Below are positions 18,934 through 28,713 of a stretch of 64,000 nt of DNA, one piece after another. The position numbers and the translations under genes were made by a program. Within the stretch, counting starts at the first letter, position 1; the number at the start of each line of letters is the position of its first letter. The notes below the pieces were generated by a model that saw only the letters and a program-made list of their open reading frames with translations, made no database searches and had not been told where the DNA came from. The stretch lies in assembly GCA_019359235.1 (NCBI GenBank), contig JAHHHT010000014.1:147406-211405 (forward strand), in the 5' to 3' direction. The stretch comes from Oscillatoria princeps RMCB-10. Lineage in GTDB: Bacteria > Cyanobacteriota > Cyanobacteriia > Cyanobacteriales > Oscillatoriaceae.

Positions 18934-21900
18934 CTAAATTAGGAGGAAATCCTGCACGCCAGTTGCGCTGGCTTGCACCCCATTCAAAACAGCCAAGATT
19001 TCACCCGTGCTGGCAATACTGATCGAGGTGGTGCCGGAGCCTTGGGTAATGGTTAGCTGACTGAAAGTCAGACCGCCGGCTAATCCCAGAGAATCTTCCC
19101 CATCTGCAAAATCTGCCACCGTATCTCTGCCATTGCCAGATTTCAAGACAAACACATCGCCCCCCACACCCCCGGTCAGAAAGTCGCTGCCTCTATCGCC
19201 GCTCAGCAGATCCGAACCGCTGCCACCTGTAAGAGTGTCACTATCTTGACCTCCATTGAGAGTGTCACTGCCATCACCGCCATCGAGCCTGTCAGTGCCC
19301 GAATTGCCGGAAATAAAATCACTGTCTAGGTCGCCATCGAGAAAATCGTTGCCTTGGTTGCCTATCAGAGTGTCGCTGTCCTCACCGCCTTGGATGCTAT
19401 CATCACCCTCACACCCATCTATCAGGTCAGCGCCAGCGTTTCCGAAAAAAAGGTCATTTCCATCACCCCCACACAGGGTATCACTACCCATGTCGCCCGA
19501 CAGAATATCGTCGCCTAAACCTCCTTTGAGGGTGTCATTCTCCTTCCCCCCATACAGGGTATCGCTGCCAAATCCGCCTAATAAGAAATCATTCCCGGCA
19601 TTCCCGTACAGCAGGTCATTTTCGGCACCGCCCCCCAAGGTGTCATCGCCTAAATTTCCGGCGAGGATATCATTGCCAGATCCACCTAATAGAGCGTCAT
19701 TTTCCTGGCCCCCAGAAAGGGTATCGCTGCCACTGCCCCCATCTGCGAAGTCAGCGCCAGCATTGCCGTACAGCAAGTCATTGCCGGCACCGCCATTGAG
19801 GGTGTCGTTGCCGAAGTCGCCGGCGAGGGTGTCATCCCCATCTCCGCCACTGACACCGTCACTGTCCTCGCCGGCAAAAATGCGATCGTTTCCAGTGCCG
19901 CCATCTGTGAAGTCAGCGCCCTGATTGCCGTAGAGCACGTCATTGCCACTCCCCCCGTCTAAGTTGTCGCTGCCGGCACTTCCAGCAAGTGTGTCACTGC
20001 CATCAAAGCCATTCAGAGCTTCGTTTCCGAGGTTCCCATTTAGGGTGTCGTTCCCCCCTGTGCCATTGAGGGTTTGTGAAACCGCTTTGGGAATTCCACT
20101 GGCGGTGCCGAAATTAGGGTTGGGCAACAGATCGCAAAGGCAACTCTGTTCAGGCGTGGGTGCCGGCGTCGGAGTGGGTGCCGGCGTTGGCGTCGGAGTG
20201 GGTGCCGGCGTTGGCGTTGGTGCCGGTGCCGGCGTTGGCGTTGGTGCCGGCGTTGGCGTCGGAGTGGGCACCGGCGTTGGCGTTGGAGTGGGTGCCGGTG
20301 CCGAGTTGGCATTAATCGTGTCGGTGTGGGCAACATTTGCGCCCAAGACGTAGGTGATCCCAGCCGCTGCTGTCATCCCCAGCTGCACCGTCTCGGCAGG
20401 TTCAGTCAGGCTGTCTGCCAATATCTGCAGCGGGATATTGACGCTCGTCGTGCCGGCTGGTATAATAATTGTGCCGGTGGGGGCAGTAAAATCACTGCCA
20501 CTTGTGGCAGTACCCCCTGTCACCGTGTAAGGCACAGTTATGTCAAAAGCTGCCGCTTGGCTGAGTTGAACTGCGATATTTTGAGTGGCGGAACCGCTAG
20601 CCGGTTCATTGGCATTCGAGGCGGTGCTGGTAAACTGAACCTGAAACTGCTCAAAGGCACCACTATCCGTATTAACCCGGGTGACGCCGCGCTGATCTAA
20701 TGTTTCCCCCGCCACACCGGCATTAATTGCAGGACTTCCCGCAAGCAGGGCGTGCGTGAGAGTTGGCCCGCCATTATCTTGCAAGGGGCCAAGCAAGGGA
20801 TCGACAAGCGTCACACTCGCTGTTACATTCAGATCCGACGGGTCAGAAGGATTTTTGGGCGGCCACTGGATATTCCCCCCGCCATCGGTGAATTGAAAGC
20901 CGGTGTGTTGCTTAATATTCCAGGGATTGCCCCCATTTGCCGCCGTGTTGTAGGCAACAATTGTATTTTTGAGTGTCGCACTCGCACCGCCCCCCCAAAA
21001 CGCCCCACCCTGAAAGCCGGCGTTATTGTTGGCAAACGTCGAGTTAGTGATGGTGGTTGGATTGGAGGCATTGTTGAGCGCTATCGCCCCACCCAACCCG
21101 CCGGTGCCGGCAGCATCTTTTGCTTGGTTGCCAGAAAAGGTACTGTTGGCAATCGTAACTGGCGAAGTTCCTCCCACCCACAAGCCCCCGCCTTGAACCA
21201 GCGCCACATTATTTTCAAACGTAGTATTTCTGACGGTCAGCTCACTGTTTCCATGCCTTATCCCACCGCCAAAGGCATCTCCTTTGGCGTCCTCAATCAC
21301 CTGATTGCTGACAATTGTGCAATCTTCAACAATCACCCTGTCCGGGGGATACGCAAACAAAAACAGCGCCCCGCCTTGGCCGGCTCCTTTATTCCCCTCA
21401 AACCGGCTGTTAGAAATCCGAATCTCGCCCGCATCCGGATTGGCACTGTCAGAAGCCCCATCGGTATAGATCGCCCCCCCGTAACCCCTGGTATAATTTG
21501 TGGCCGCCTGCCCCAACGGGCCTCCTGCCGTTGAGTCGTTATTGATAAACGTCGAATTTTCTACCGTCAGCTGGCTCAACAGGTTGTTAATCGCCCCGCC
21601 GTTGATGCCTTTGTTGTTAGTAAAATCGCTGTTCCTGACCGCCAGACTGCTTAAACTTTTTACAAAAATTGCGCCGCCGGCACTCTCGGTATTTGCGGAA
21701 GCCTGGTTGCTGTCAAAGGTACAGTTTTCTACCACCGTTGTGCTGGAATTTCCCGCAACAATAGCGCCGCCCTCACCCGCAACATTATTCTTGAAGTTGC
21801 AATTCTCTACCGTTAAAACGGCCTGACCGCCCGTGAGAATACCTCCCCCTTGTTCCGAAGTGCGCCCGTTGGCAACCGTCAGATTCTTGAGAGTGAAATT

Positions 21901-22695
21901 TGTGGCTGCACCCCCCACCTCAAAGACGCGGCTGGCATTATTCCCGCTCACAGTTAGTCCAGCTGCTGCCGCCCCATCAACCGTCAGGTTTTTGCTGACC
22001 GTGAGTTGCCCGCTGGTAAGGGTTATCGTCTGATTCGCGAGGCTGGAAGCGAATTGAATCGTATCGCCCGCCGCTGCGCTGGCAATCGCTTGTCTTAACG
22101 AGCCGGCACCGCTGTCCGCATTATTCGTAACTGTCAGGATGGCTAGAACACCGGTATAAGCCAACCTCACCTCTGGCTTAAATGCTGGAGCCGCTTTGAT
22201 GGGGCCGGTGGTAAATTCTAAATTCCAGTTCCCGCCGCCTATTAAGTCAGCAGAAGCCGCAATCGCAGCGCCGGTTAATTTGCTGAGCTGGCGCACAAAG
22301 GTGGCCCCATTTCCGCCGGCCACACTGCAGCTGTACAGGAGGATGTTCGCCTTTTCTGCCAGTAGATTCCGCCACTGCTGCCAGCAGCTTTTGTACTGGG
22401 AGAGGGTGTCTGAACTCAGGACAGAATTGCCAACTTGCAGGCGGCCCCGACTGCCGTGAGCGACGATGTGAACTGCGTCAATTGAGCCATAAGCGGCGGC
22501 AAATTTTTGCAGGTGGGCGGTGATGGCTTCGACCCCATCTTTGTAGCGGTCGAGGAGGATTGCTCCCACCCCCTCTCTCACACCGGCAGCTAGGAATTGG
22601 CACTCACCCACGCCCGAGTCAATGAGGACCAGCGATCTGGATTGGGGATTTGGGATTCGGGATTGGGGATTGATTTGGGTGACGGACTCGGTCAT
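18934..22695 (-). CDS. Paralogous exoprotein: DUF4347, beta-helix, Calx-beta, Pro-rich linker, RTX
   Basis: A 1253-residue relative of the next gene downstream on this strand. The first about 820 residues are closely similar: DUF4347 with HIVAHG (His80) and LLYSC (Cys123), the same beta-helix and the same Calx-beta domain. In place of the Ig-like array it has a [11 protein letters not shown] linker, followed by about 30 RTX nonapeptides and a C-terminus ending DFLLI. An upstream in-frame ATG exists at 22755, but ATG 22695 puts the His/Cys pair at exactly the paralogue's positions and has the matching CTAGAGTATCC leader, so I prefer it. Residues 8-20 are encoded by a genomic GGATT-type repeat. 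Probably type I-secreted. Confidence 0.9.
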   Translation of the reverse strand: MTESVTQINPQSRIPNPQSRSLVLIDSGVGECQFLAAGVREGVGAILLDRYKDGVEAITAHLQKFAAAYGSIDAVHIVAHGSRGRLQVGNSVLSSDTLSQYKSCWQQWRNLLAEKANILLYSCSVAGGNGATFVRQLSKLTGAAIAASADLIGGGNWNLEFTTGPIKAAPAFKPEVRLAYTGVLAILTVTNNADSGAGSLRQAIASAAAGDTIQFASSLANQTITLTSGQLTVSKNLTVDGAAAAGLTVSGNNASRVFEVGGAATNFTLKNLTVANGRTSEQGGGILTGGQAVLTVENCNFKNNVAGEGGAIVAGNSSTTVVENCTFDSNQASANTESAGGAIFVKSLSSLAVRNSDFTNNKGINGGAINNLLSQLTVENSTFINNDSTAGGPLGQAATNYTRGYGGAIYTDGASDSANPDAGEIRISNSRFEGNKGAGQGGALFLFAYPPDRVIVEDCTIVSNQVIEDAKGDAFGGGIRHGNSELTVRNTTFENNVALVQGGGLWVGGTSPVTIANSTFSGNQAKDAAGTGGLGGAIALNNASNPTTITNSTFANNNAGFQGGAFWGGGASATLKNTIVAYNTAANGGNPWNIKQHTGFQFTDGGGNIQWPPKNPSDPSDLNVTASVTLVDPLLGPLQDNGGPTLTHALLAGSPAINAGVAGETLDQRGVTRVNTDSGAFEQFQVQFTSTASNANEPASGSATQNIAVQLSQAAAFDITVPYTVTGGTATSGSDFTAPTGTIIIPAGTTSVNIPLQILADSLTEPAETVQLGMTAAAGITYVLGANVAHTDTINANSAPAPTPTPTPVPTPTPTPAPTPTPAPAPTPTPAPTPTPTPAPTPTPAPTPEQSCLCDLLPNPNFGTASGIPKAVSQTLNGTGGNDTLNGNLGNEALNGFDGSDTLAGSAGSDNLDGGSGNDVLYGNQGADFTDGGTGNDRIFAGEDSDGVSGGDGDDTLAGDFGNDTLNGGAGNDLLYGNAGADFADGGSGSDTLSGGQENDALLGGSGNDILAGNLGDDTLGGGAENDLLYGNAGNDFLLGGFGSDTLYGGKENDTLKGGLGDDILSGDMGSDTLCGGDGNDLFFGNAGADLIDGCEGDDSIQGGEDSDTLIGNQGNDFLDGDLDSDFISGNSGTDRLDGGDGSDTLNGGQDSDTLTGGSGSDLLSGDRGSDFLTGGVGGDVFVLKSGNGRDTVADFADGEDSLGLAGGLTFSQLTITQGSGTTSISIASTGEILAVLNGVQASATGVQDFLLI

Positions 22696-23830
22696 GCAGG
22701 ATACTCTAGAGTTACATTGGCTGGCTGGCATACTCCCAAAGGAAAAGACTCTCACCCAATTGGGCAGCGCCAGCGAAAAGCGAACCCATTAGGGGGGTGT
22801 GTGCGGCAGTGCTCGCAGACAAGCAAATCCGTTAAACCTTTACTAGAGCGTTTCTAGTGTTAGAAAAAATTAACAAACATTCAAAGCTAGACTGAATAAG
22901 CTTTTCAGGCTTTTGGCAGTTTTTCAGGACGGTTGGCAAGTCAAAGGGTGTTTGCGGGACTGTTGAAGTGTAGAATAATTTAGATTGCAGTGTCAAATGC
23001 AGCACTTACAAGCCGGTGGCACAAGTGAGCCGCTTGGCAGTGTGGCAGTGGCAGCAAAAGGATAGCCAGCGGGACGATCGAGCCTCCCAGTCTTTTGCAA
23101 AGCAACCTCCCCAGGGTGGGAGGGCGAGATCGCCTGAAAAAATGAAAAAACCGTAAAAATGCGGGCCTGCTCCGGTTGAGTTTCGGCTGCACAGAGAGCG
23201 CCGTCCTCGCCAAAGACCGCTCTCACCGACTGGCCACTCGGTCGGGGTGCGTATGATTACCTGGAAGGATATCCCAAAAACCCTACAGAATGCCTTCCAA
23301 ACCGGGAAATTCAACCGACTTTGCAGGAATTACAGGATGGGTTCGCGCTCCGCTGGAGGCAAAACCCTGCCGGCGCAACACCAGCAGGTATCCGCTCTGT
23401 TTTTGCAGAGCAGATGTCAGGGCGAGCGTCCCGATAGCCCTTCTGAGGTTTGGCCTAAACAGGCGCAGTGTGGGAAGGCGTCACCCTTGAGGGGTGTGAC
23501 CCAGATATGCAAACACGTCCAGGATCGGTGGAGCTGTGCGAAGTTTGCGGAAAGACCGCTGCAGCCTCAGGCTATCTTGTTTTTCACACAAGTTCGCGGC
23601 CTCTGTCCATCCGCAATCTTACTTAATTTGTAAAGGGCTTGGCTCGGGAAACCTCAGTGAATTCCCTGGCGTCCAAATAGGTGGGACTTGCTAAGTGCCG
23701 GTCGCTATCATAAGGATGGCGGTAGAGTTCTAGCAGGACACGGTAAACTACCTACAGCAGTTTGTCCCAGACCTTGAGTCTGCGACCCTGTTCTGCCACT
23801 GATTGTTGACGTCGTGAGCCTCACTTCTCC
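22696..23830. other. Long intergenic region, 1.1 kb, no confident gene
   Basis: Between the DUF4347 paralogue and the lpt cluster I find no convincing gene. Several overlapping frames of 75-130 codons exist on both strands around 22980-23640, but they share neither ribosome sites nor protein-like composition. A short frame, 23507-23626 on the plus strand (39 aa), encodes a CEVCG knuckle and may be real or a remnant. The sequence also shows inverted segments near 23480-23500 (GTCACCCTTGAGGGGTGTGAC). An untranslated RNA or decayed gene is possible. Confidence 0.4.
23507..23626 (+). CDS. Possible small protein or gene remnant with a CxxC knuckle
   Basis: A 39-residue frame, extendable to GTG 23468 for 52 residues. 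It contains ELCEVCGKTAAASGYLVFHT, that is, one CxxC pair, with a downstream His but no second pair. No ribosome-binding site is evident at either start. It may be a small zinc-binding protein, the tail of a decayed gene, or chance. I list it because the composition is more protein-like than the other frames in this 1.1-kb gap. Confidence 0.2.
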   Translation: MQTRPGSVELCEVCGKTAAASGYLVFHTSSRPLSIRNLT

Positions 23831-24301
23831 ATGATCACCTTTGCGAAACTGCCTGGTTTATTCATGCTTCGCCTCGGATTTGCCTTGATGCTGCCGGTGG
23901 CGTACTTGAGTGCGAGTGCCGCTCCCTCCTACCCGCAGCCCCTGGCCGGTGCGGACCGCTCTCTGACGCTGCGCTCGGACATTCAAGAAGCCGATGCCAA
24001 AACGGGGATTGTCACGGCTCGGGGCAACGTGCAAATTGACTATCCAGCCCGACAAATTCAAGCCACAGCCGCCCAAGCTCAGTATTTTAGCCGCGAGCGC
24101 CGCATCGTTCTCAGTGGCGATGTCTACGTCTTGCAGCAGGGCAACAGCCTGCGCGGCGAGACAATCACCTACCTGATTGATGAGGGGCGATTTATCGCTG
24201 TCCCGAAAAGCAGCCGGCAAGTCGAATCCATTTATCTCGTCCCGGAGCAAAATGCCTCAGCCCCCGGCGCTCAACCCAAGCCGGCCATACCCTCTTTTTG
24301 A
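23831..24301 (+). CDS. lptA: LptA/OstA-type periplasmic LPS transport protein
   Basis: A 156-residue exported protein. Residues 1-30 form a signal peptide (hydrophobic LRLGFALMLPVAYLSASA, likely cleavage after SAA). The mature part is one OstA/LptA beta-jellyroll: TLRSDIQEADAKTGIVTARG, then VQIDYPARQIQATAAQAQYF, RRIVLSGDVYVLQ and SLRGETITYLIDEG. In the Lpt system this forms the periplasmic bridge that carries lipopolysaccharide from the inner membrane to LptD. Its stop lies 129 bp before the LptB start, and the LptF/G permease follows, so the cluster is functionally coherent. The second in-frame ATG (residue 12) is an alternative start. Confidence 0.88.
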   Translation: MITFAKLPGLFMLRLGFALMLPVAYLSASAAPSYPQPLAGADRSLTLRSDIQEADAKTGIVTARGNVQIDYPARQIQATAAQAQYFSRERRIVLSGDVYVLQQGNSLRGETITYLIDEGRFIAVPKSSRQVESIYLVPEQNASAPGAQPKPAIPSF

Positions 24302-24429
24302 TGCCGGTGAGCGCGGAGGATGGGGAACACTCCCCCAGTTTCGGCACAAAACTCTCATCCTTGTTCCCCGTCGCTTGTTCCTTGTTCCTTGTTCCTTCTG
24401 AACACTCAGCACTTACAGGAGTGGGGCGC

Positions 24430-25158
24430 GTGAAAATCTGGCTGGAGAATATTCACAAATCTTATGGCAAGCGCGTCGTTGTCAATCGAGTCAACCTCTC
24501 AGTGGCGCAAGGAGAAGTGGTGGGGCTGCTCGGTCCCAACGGTGCCGGCAAGACGACGACGTTTTACATTACCACCGGCCTGATCAAACCCGATCGGGGC
24601 GCTGTGTGGCTTGACGACCTCAACATTACCAGCCTGCCGGTGCACAAACGGGCGCGGCTGGGCATTGGGTATCTGGCGCAAGAGGCGAGTATCTTCCGCC
24701 ACCTCAGCGTTCGCGACAATATTCTCGTGGTTCTCGAGCAAACCGGCGTCCCCCGCCGCGAATGGCCACGGCGTCTGGACTCCTTGCTGCGAGAATTTCG
24801 CCTGGAAAAAGTGGCTTCTACCTTGGGGGTGCAGGTGTCTGGGGGAGAGCGCAGGCGGACTGAACTGGCGAGAGCTCTGGCGGCGGGGCGAACTGGCCCC
24901 AAATTTTTGCTTTTGGATGAACCGTTTGCCGGTGTCGATCCGATCGCCGTGGCGGAAATCCAACAGATTGTCGCTCAGCTGCGGGACAGGCAAATGGGCA
25001 TCTTGATTACCGATCACAACGTCCGAGAAACCCTGGCGATCACGGATCGGGCCTACATTGTCCGCGATGGCCAAATCCTGGCTGCCGGCAATGCCGAGGA
25101 ACTCTACAGCAACCCCCTGGTGCGGCAGTATTACTTGGGTGAAAGCTTCCAGCGATAG
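24430..25158 (+). CDS. lptB: LPS export ABC transporter ATP-binding protein LptB
   Basis: The cytoplasmic ATPase of the LPS exporter, 242 residues, the usual LptB size. Walker A GPNGAGKTT is at 35-43, the Q-loop is in YLAQEASIF, the signature VSGGERRR is at 136-143, Walker B is FLLLDEP and the H-loop is ITDHNV (His196). The frame stays open upstream to 24298, overlapping the lptA end. However, GTG 24430, 8-9 nt after AGGAG, begins exactly where homologous LptB proteins begin, and the upstream translation is not conserved-looking. It energises the LptF/G-type permease encoded 278 bp downstream. Confidence 0.95.
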   Translation: MKIWLENIHKSYGKRVVVNRVNLSVAQGEVVGLLGPNGAGKTTTFYITTGLIKPDRGAVWLDDLNITSLPVHKRARLGIGYLAQEASIFRHLSVRDNILVVLEQTGVPRREWPRRLDSLLREFRLEKVASTLGVQVSGGERRRTELARALAAGRTGPKFLLLDEPFAGVDPIAVAEIQQIVAQLRDRQMGILITDHNVRETLAITDRAYIVRDGQILAAGNAEELYSNPLVRQYYLGESFQR

Positions 25159-25435
25159 CCCCGCCGCAGGAAATAATCAGCAAATCTAATGATTGGAGAG
25201 ATGAATGATGAATTTATTCTGCCTTCAGCTTTCATAATTTTCCCCTCTCTTCATTCAGCCTTGACAAGTGGGCGCTTTCTTCAGCAAGATGGGGAGCGAG
25301 AGCCCTGTGGGAAGGCAACCCGATATAAAATCCAGAATTGAAAAGAGGCTTCTAGCAGTAAAACATCTTCAAAACTTAAGAGCAATCGCCCGGATTTGTT
25401 AGGATACATCAAAAGTAAATTTTCTGTCCCCAAAG

Positions 25436-26611
25436 ATGAGATTAAGCCTGTCTAACTCTGTTGAGTCTCTCAGCTTGCCAGCTCCTGTGGGATCGGTCAT
25501 GGACCGGTACATTATCTCGGAGTTACTGCCCCCATTTTTATTTGGGGTGGGAGTTTTTTCCTCCTTGGGGGTGGCGATTGGGACAATGTTTGATTTGGTG
25601 CGGAAAGTCACCGAATCCGGTCTGCCGCTGACGCTGGCGATGAAAATTTTGCTGTTAAAGCTGCCGTTTTTCATCGTCCTCGCCTTCCCGATGTCAATGC
25701 TGCTGTGTACTTTGCTCACCTACAGCCGGCTGTCAAGCGACAGCGAGCTGATCGCCCTGCGCAGCTGTGGGGTGAGTATCTACCGGCTGGTGCTGCCGGC
25801 CATCGTGATGGGTGCCGTCGTTACCGGCATAACCTTTTTCTTTAACGAACTGGTGGTGCCGGCGGCCAACTACGAGGCGTCCCTAACCCTAGACCGAGCC
25901 GTGAAGCAAAAAACAATCTCCTTTCAAGAAAACAATATCATTTATCCAGAATTTCGGAAAGTGAGGCAGGAAAGTGGCGCAAAAGAAGAGGTTCTCGTGC
26001 GCTTGTTTTATGCCGAAAAGTTTGACGGTCAGCGCATGAAGGGCTTGACCATTTTAGATCGCTCCCAGCCGGACATCAATCAAATCTTGGTGGCAGAATC
26101 AGCCACTTGGAATCCCGAGACAAACGTTTGGAACTTTTTCAATGGCACCATTTATATAGTAGCGCCAGACGGTTCTTACCGCAACATTCTGAAGTTTGAG
26201 AACCAGCAGCTGAACCTGCCCCGCGCGCCCCTAGACCTGGCCAGCCAAAAGCGGGACTACGACGAGATGAACATCGCCGAATCCCAAGAATATCTGAAGT
26301 TGCTGCGCCAGAGCGGCAAAGAGAAAAAAATTCGCAAACTGATCATCCGCATTCAGCAGAAATACTCGCTCCCCTTTGCCTGCCTTGCCTTTGGCTTGGT
26401 GGGGGCAGCTTTGGGCACAAAGCCGCAGCGCGCGAGCAAGGCGACCGGCTTTGGCATTTGTGTGGTGCTGGTTTTTTCGTACTATTTATTGATGTCGATT
26501 GGCGACGCGCTGGGACTGAGCGGTGTCCTCTCTCCCGTGATGGCAGGCTGGTTGCCGACACTGTGCGGCTTCGGGATGGGAATAGTAGTATTGGTGCGGG
26601 CTTCGCAGTAA
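25436..26611 (+). CDS. LptF/LptG family permease (YjgP/YjgQ)
   Basis: A 391-residue inner-membrane subunit of the LPS extraction complex. The N-terminal membrane block follows MDRYIISELLPPFLFGVGVF and includes spans near residues 32-52, 70-95 and 110-135. A periplasmic beta-jellyroll (about 145-285) precedes three more spans (about 315-390). A single LptF/G-like gene is present here, as in other cyanobacteria, where it may homodimerise or pair with a copy elsewhere, so I leave the letter undecided. The ATG at 25436 adds 21 residues before the conserved MDRYI start, so that second ATG is an alternative. The 278-bp gap after lptB may hold a separate promoter. Confidence 0.9.
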   Translation: MRLSLSNSVESLSLPAPVGSVMDRYIISELLPPFLFGVGVFSSLGVAIGTMFDLVRKVTESGLPLTLAMKILLLKLPFFIVLAFPMSMLLCTLLTYSRLSSDSELIALRSCGVSIYRLVLPAIVMGAVVTGITFFFNELVVPAANYEASLTLDRAVKQKTISFQENNIIYPEFRKVRQESGAKEEVLVRLFYAEKFDGQRMKGLTILDRSQPDINQILVAESATWNPETNVWNFFNGTIYIVAPDGSYRNILKFENQQLNLPRAPLDLASQKRDYDEMNIAESQEYLKLLRQSGKEKKIRKLIIRIQQKYSLPFACLAFGLVGAALGTKPQRASKATGFGICVVLVFSYYLLMSIGDALGLSGVLSPVMAGWLPTLCGFGMGIVVLVRASQ

Positions 26612-26863
26612 GCTCCCCACTGACACTCGCCACCAACCTTGAAAAAAAATTGCCCGCCAGCACTGCCTAAATCCTGATTCAAGGCTAGCATAGAATCACA
26701 GTCAAACATCGCAAAGGCGTTCTACCCCGACCGGCGGTCGCGCTTTGCATTAGCCAGCTGCCAAAAATAGGCGTAAAACCCGTAACCGACTGAGCGGCTG
26801 GAAGCTCGGACCCGACTGTAGAACCTATTCCCCTGCCGTGCCAGCTAACCTCGCACTAAACCT

Positions 26864-28438
26864 ATGTCAATTCACAAGCAGCTCCCAACTTCCATCCACA
26901 ATATCAGAGCCAAGGTGCGGCCTCTCTTGCGACCCATATTTTGGGGCCCGGCAGGGGTGCTGTTGCTGGTGGCGCTGTTTATATCGGATTACAGAACGCA
27001 CCCAGAGCGGTTCAGCTCCCTCGTGAGTGAAGAAGAGTCCGGCTCTAATAACCCTGATGCGGCTTCTGGGCTGACTCAAGAAGAAAGGGCGAAGGCGGCT
27101 GATATGGATAGCGTGTCAGTGCTGCTCAAGGAGTTGAATCGGGCCGGTGCCGGCCCGGGCCAGAAAACCCAAGCCCCCCCCAGCAAGGGTTTATTTGAAG
27201 AAATCGACAGTCGCTCCAAGGAAAGCGCACCGGCAGCAAAACCGGGTGCCGGCGCACAGAATAGCGCCTCTGGCAAACAAGACGCCGGCAATCTCTTGGC
27301 GGGGACAGCTCCAGATGGCAGCCCGCTCAGCGCCAGTGCCTTGCAGGGGCTGGGGCTCTTGCCGGGACCGAAACCCGGTGGCGTGCGGTCCGAGTCGCCA
27401 GCAGCCGGACAGAGGTATAACCCAAGCTCCGGCACCGACTCCCTCCTGCCGGCAAGCCCAGAAGTGGCTCCCGTCAGCCCGCTGCAAGCAGCGATGGACA
27501 GATACTATATTGGCCGGGTTCCATCTTCTCTCGCGCCGGCCAGCCCCTCCGGGCAATCCGCCAGTTCCCAACAGTCTTCTGGGGCAACGCTGCCTTTGGC
27601 CAGCTCAAGGGCAACACCGGCACAGACACCGCCCTCCGCGAACCCAGACGGGAGAAGCTACCTAGAAGCAGCCACCGGCATGCCGGTGCCAGAGTCACCC
27701 AGACAGATTTCTCCCCCCACCCTCAACCTCCCTGGCCTGACCGGCCCCGCTCCCACTGAGGCGGCGAATCGGGCTGTTTCGGGGAATGCCTACACCTATT
27801 TAACCGGCTCTGGGCCCGCAGGCGACGCCCCAACCGGCAACCCGCTACAGCAGCAGGGCTCAACCGCCGCACAGAATGCTGTCGGGCAAATTCCTTTTGG
27901 TGACCCAAATCAAGGACTGGGGGGGACGCCCTTGGGCAATCCTCTGGGCGGCTCAAATCCGGCAACTGGAGCGACGACTCCTAGCCCTGGCATGCAGGAA
28001 ATCTATCAAAGACTCGGCATCACAGCCCCTAGCGCTATCTACCAAAACGTCACTCCCCCACTCGGCGTCAGCGCCCCCGGCGCTCCCTACCAAAACGTCA
28101 GTCCCGGACTCGGCGTCAGCGCCCCAGGATCTGCCTACCAAAACGTCAATCCGGGATTCGGCGTCACCGCCCCGGGCGCAGCCTACCAAGGCGTCAGTCC
28201 GGGAATTGGCGTCACCGCCCCAGGCGCAGCCTACCAAGGCGTCAGTCCGGGAATTGGCGTCACCGCCCCAGGCGCACCCTACCAAGGCGTCAGTCCGGGA
28301 ATTGGGGCTAACACGCCGGCAAATCCCTATAATTACGGCAATCCCAGCGCCCAGCCGGCTCAGCCAGCCCAGCAGCCAAACTTCTCAGTCCCCCGTACCA
28401 TTGGCGGCGGACAGATTAATACCTTCTCGAATCCTTAA
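26864..28438 (+). CDS. Membrane-anchored Pro/Ser/Gly-rich repeat protein
   Basis: A 524-residue protein of low complexity. One transmembrane anchor lies at residues 27-43 (FWGPAGVLLLVALFIS), with a basic segment before it, so the long C-terminal part is probably periplasmic. Residues 60-385 are Pro/Ser/Gly/Ala-rich without recognisable domains. Residues about 388-485 hold seven repeats of a 16-residue unit (GVTAPGAAYQGVSPGI). It follows the lptF/G-like gene by 252 bp on the same strand, but a link to LPS export is unproven. The gene ends before a hairpin at 28564-28598 that faces icd. I do not recognise the family. Confidence 0.75.
   Translation: MSIHKQLPTSIHNIRAKVRPLLRPIFWGPAGVLLLVALFISDYRTHPERFSSLVSEEESGSNNPDAASGLTQEERAKAADMDSVSVLLKELNRAGAGPGQKTQAPPSKGLFEEIDSRSKESAPAAKPGAGAQNSASGKQDAGNLLAGTAPDGSPLSASALQGLGLLPGPKPGGVRSESPAAGQRYNPSSGTDSLLPASPEVAPVSPLQAAMDRYYIGRVPSSLAPASPSGQSASSQQSSGATLPLASSRATPAQTPPSANPDGRSYLEAATGMPVPESPRQISPPTLNLPGLTGPAPTEAANRAVSGNAYTYLTGSGPAGDAPTGNPLQQQGSTAAQNAVGQIPFGDPNQGLGGTPLGNPLGGSNPATGATTPSPGMQEIYQRLGITAPSAIYQNVTPPLGVSAPGAPYQNVSPGLGVSAPGSAYQNVNPGFGVTAPGAAYQGVSPGIGVTAPGAAYQGVSPGIGVTAPGAPYQGVSPGIGANTPANPYNYGNPSAQPAQPAQQPNFSVPRTIGGGQINTFSNP
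28042..28310 (+). repeat. Tandem 48-bp coding repeats
   Basis: Seven in-register copies of a 48-bp unit encode variants of GVTAPGAAYQGVSPGI at the C-terminal part of the proline-rich protein. The last copies are nearly identical at the DNA level (GGCGTCAGTCCGGGAATTGG recurs), suggesting recent expansion. Confidence 0.88.
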
Positions 28439-28563
28439 GCAGAAAAACGCAGATATAGCGGTTCTCAGTTGGATGAACGTTAGGCCCAGAAACCCGGTTT
28501 CGTAGGGGCGGGTCCCCGTGCCCGCCCTCTTGCGGGTTTCTCAGTAACTCACTAATATGAGAA

Positions 28564-28598
28564 GTAGGGTGCGTTCCGCAGGACGTAACGCACCCTAC
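28564..28598. terminator. Hairpin between convergent genes
   Basis: GTAGGGTGCGTT (28564-28575) is the exact complement of AACGCACCCTAC (28587-28598). It lies between the convergent proline-rich gene and icd, a place expected to need a bidirectional terminator. It belongs to the same family as the hairpins at 46971-47007 and 50755-50779. Confidence 0.65.
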
Positions 28599-28713
28599 AA
28601 GCTGAATTCGGAAGCAGAAAAACCCATATAAATGCACATTCATCTGCGTTTATCTGCGTTCATCTGCGTTTAAAATCATCAGAAAAAGGACTCCGACTGA
28701 GAGCGAAAAACCC

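Noticed and set aside
22980..23314. Three overlapping minus-strand frames of 77-102 codons
   Set aside because: They overlap each other in different frames with no ribosome site, and none shows a recognisable domain.
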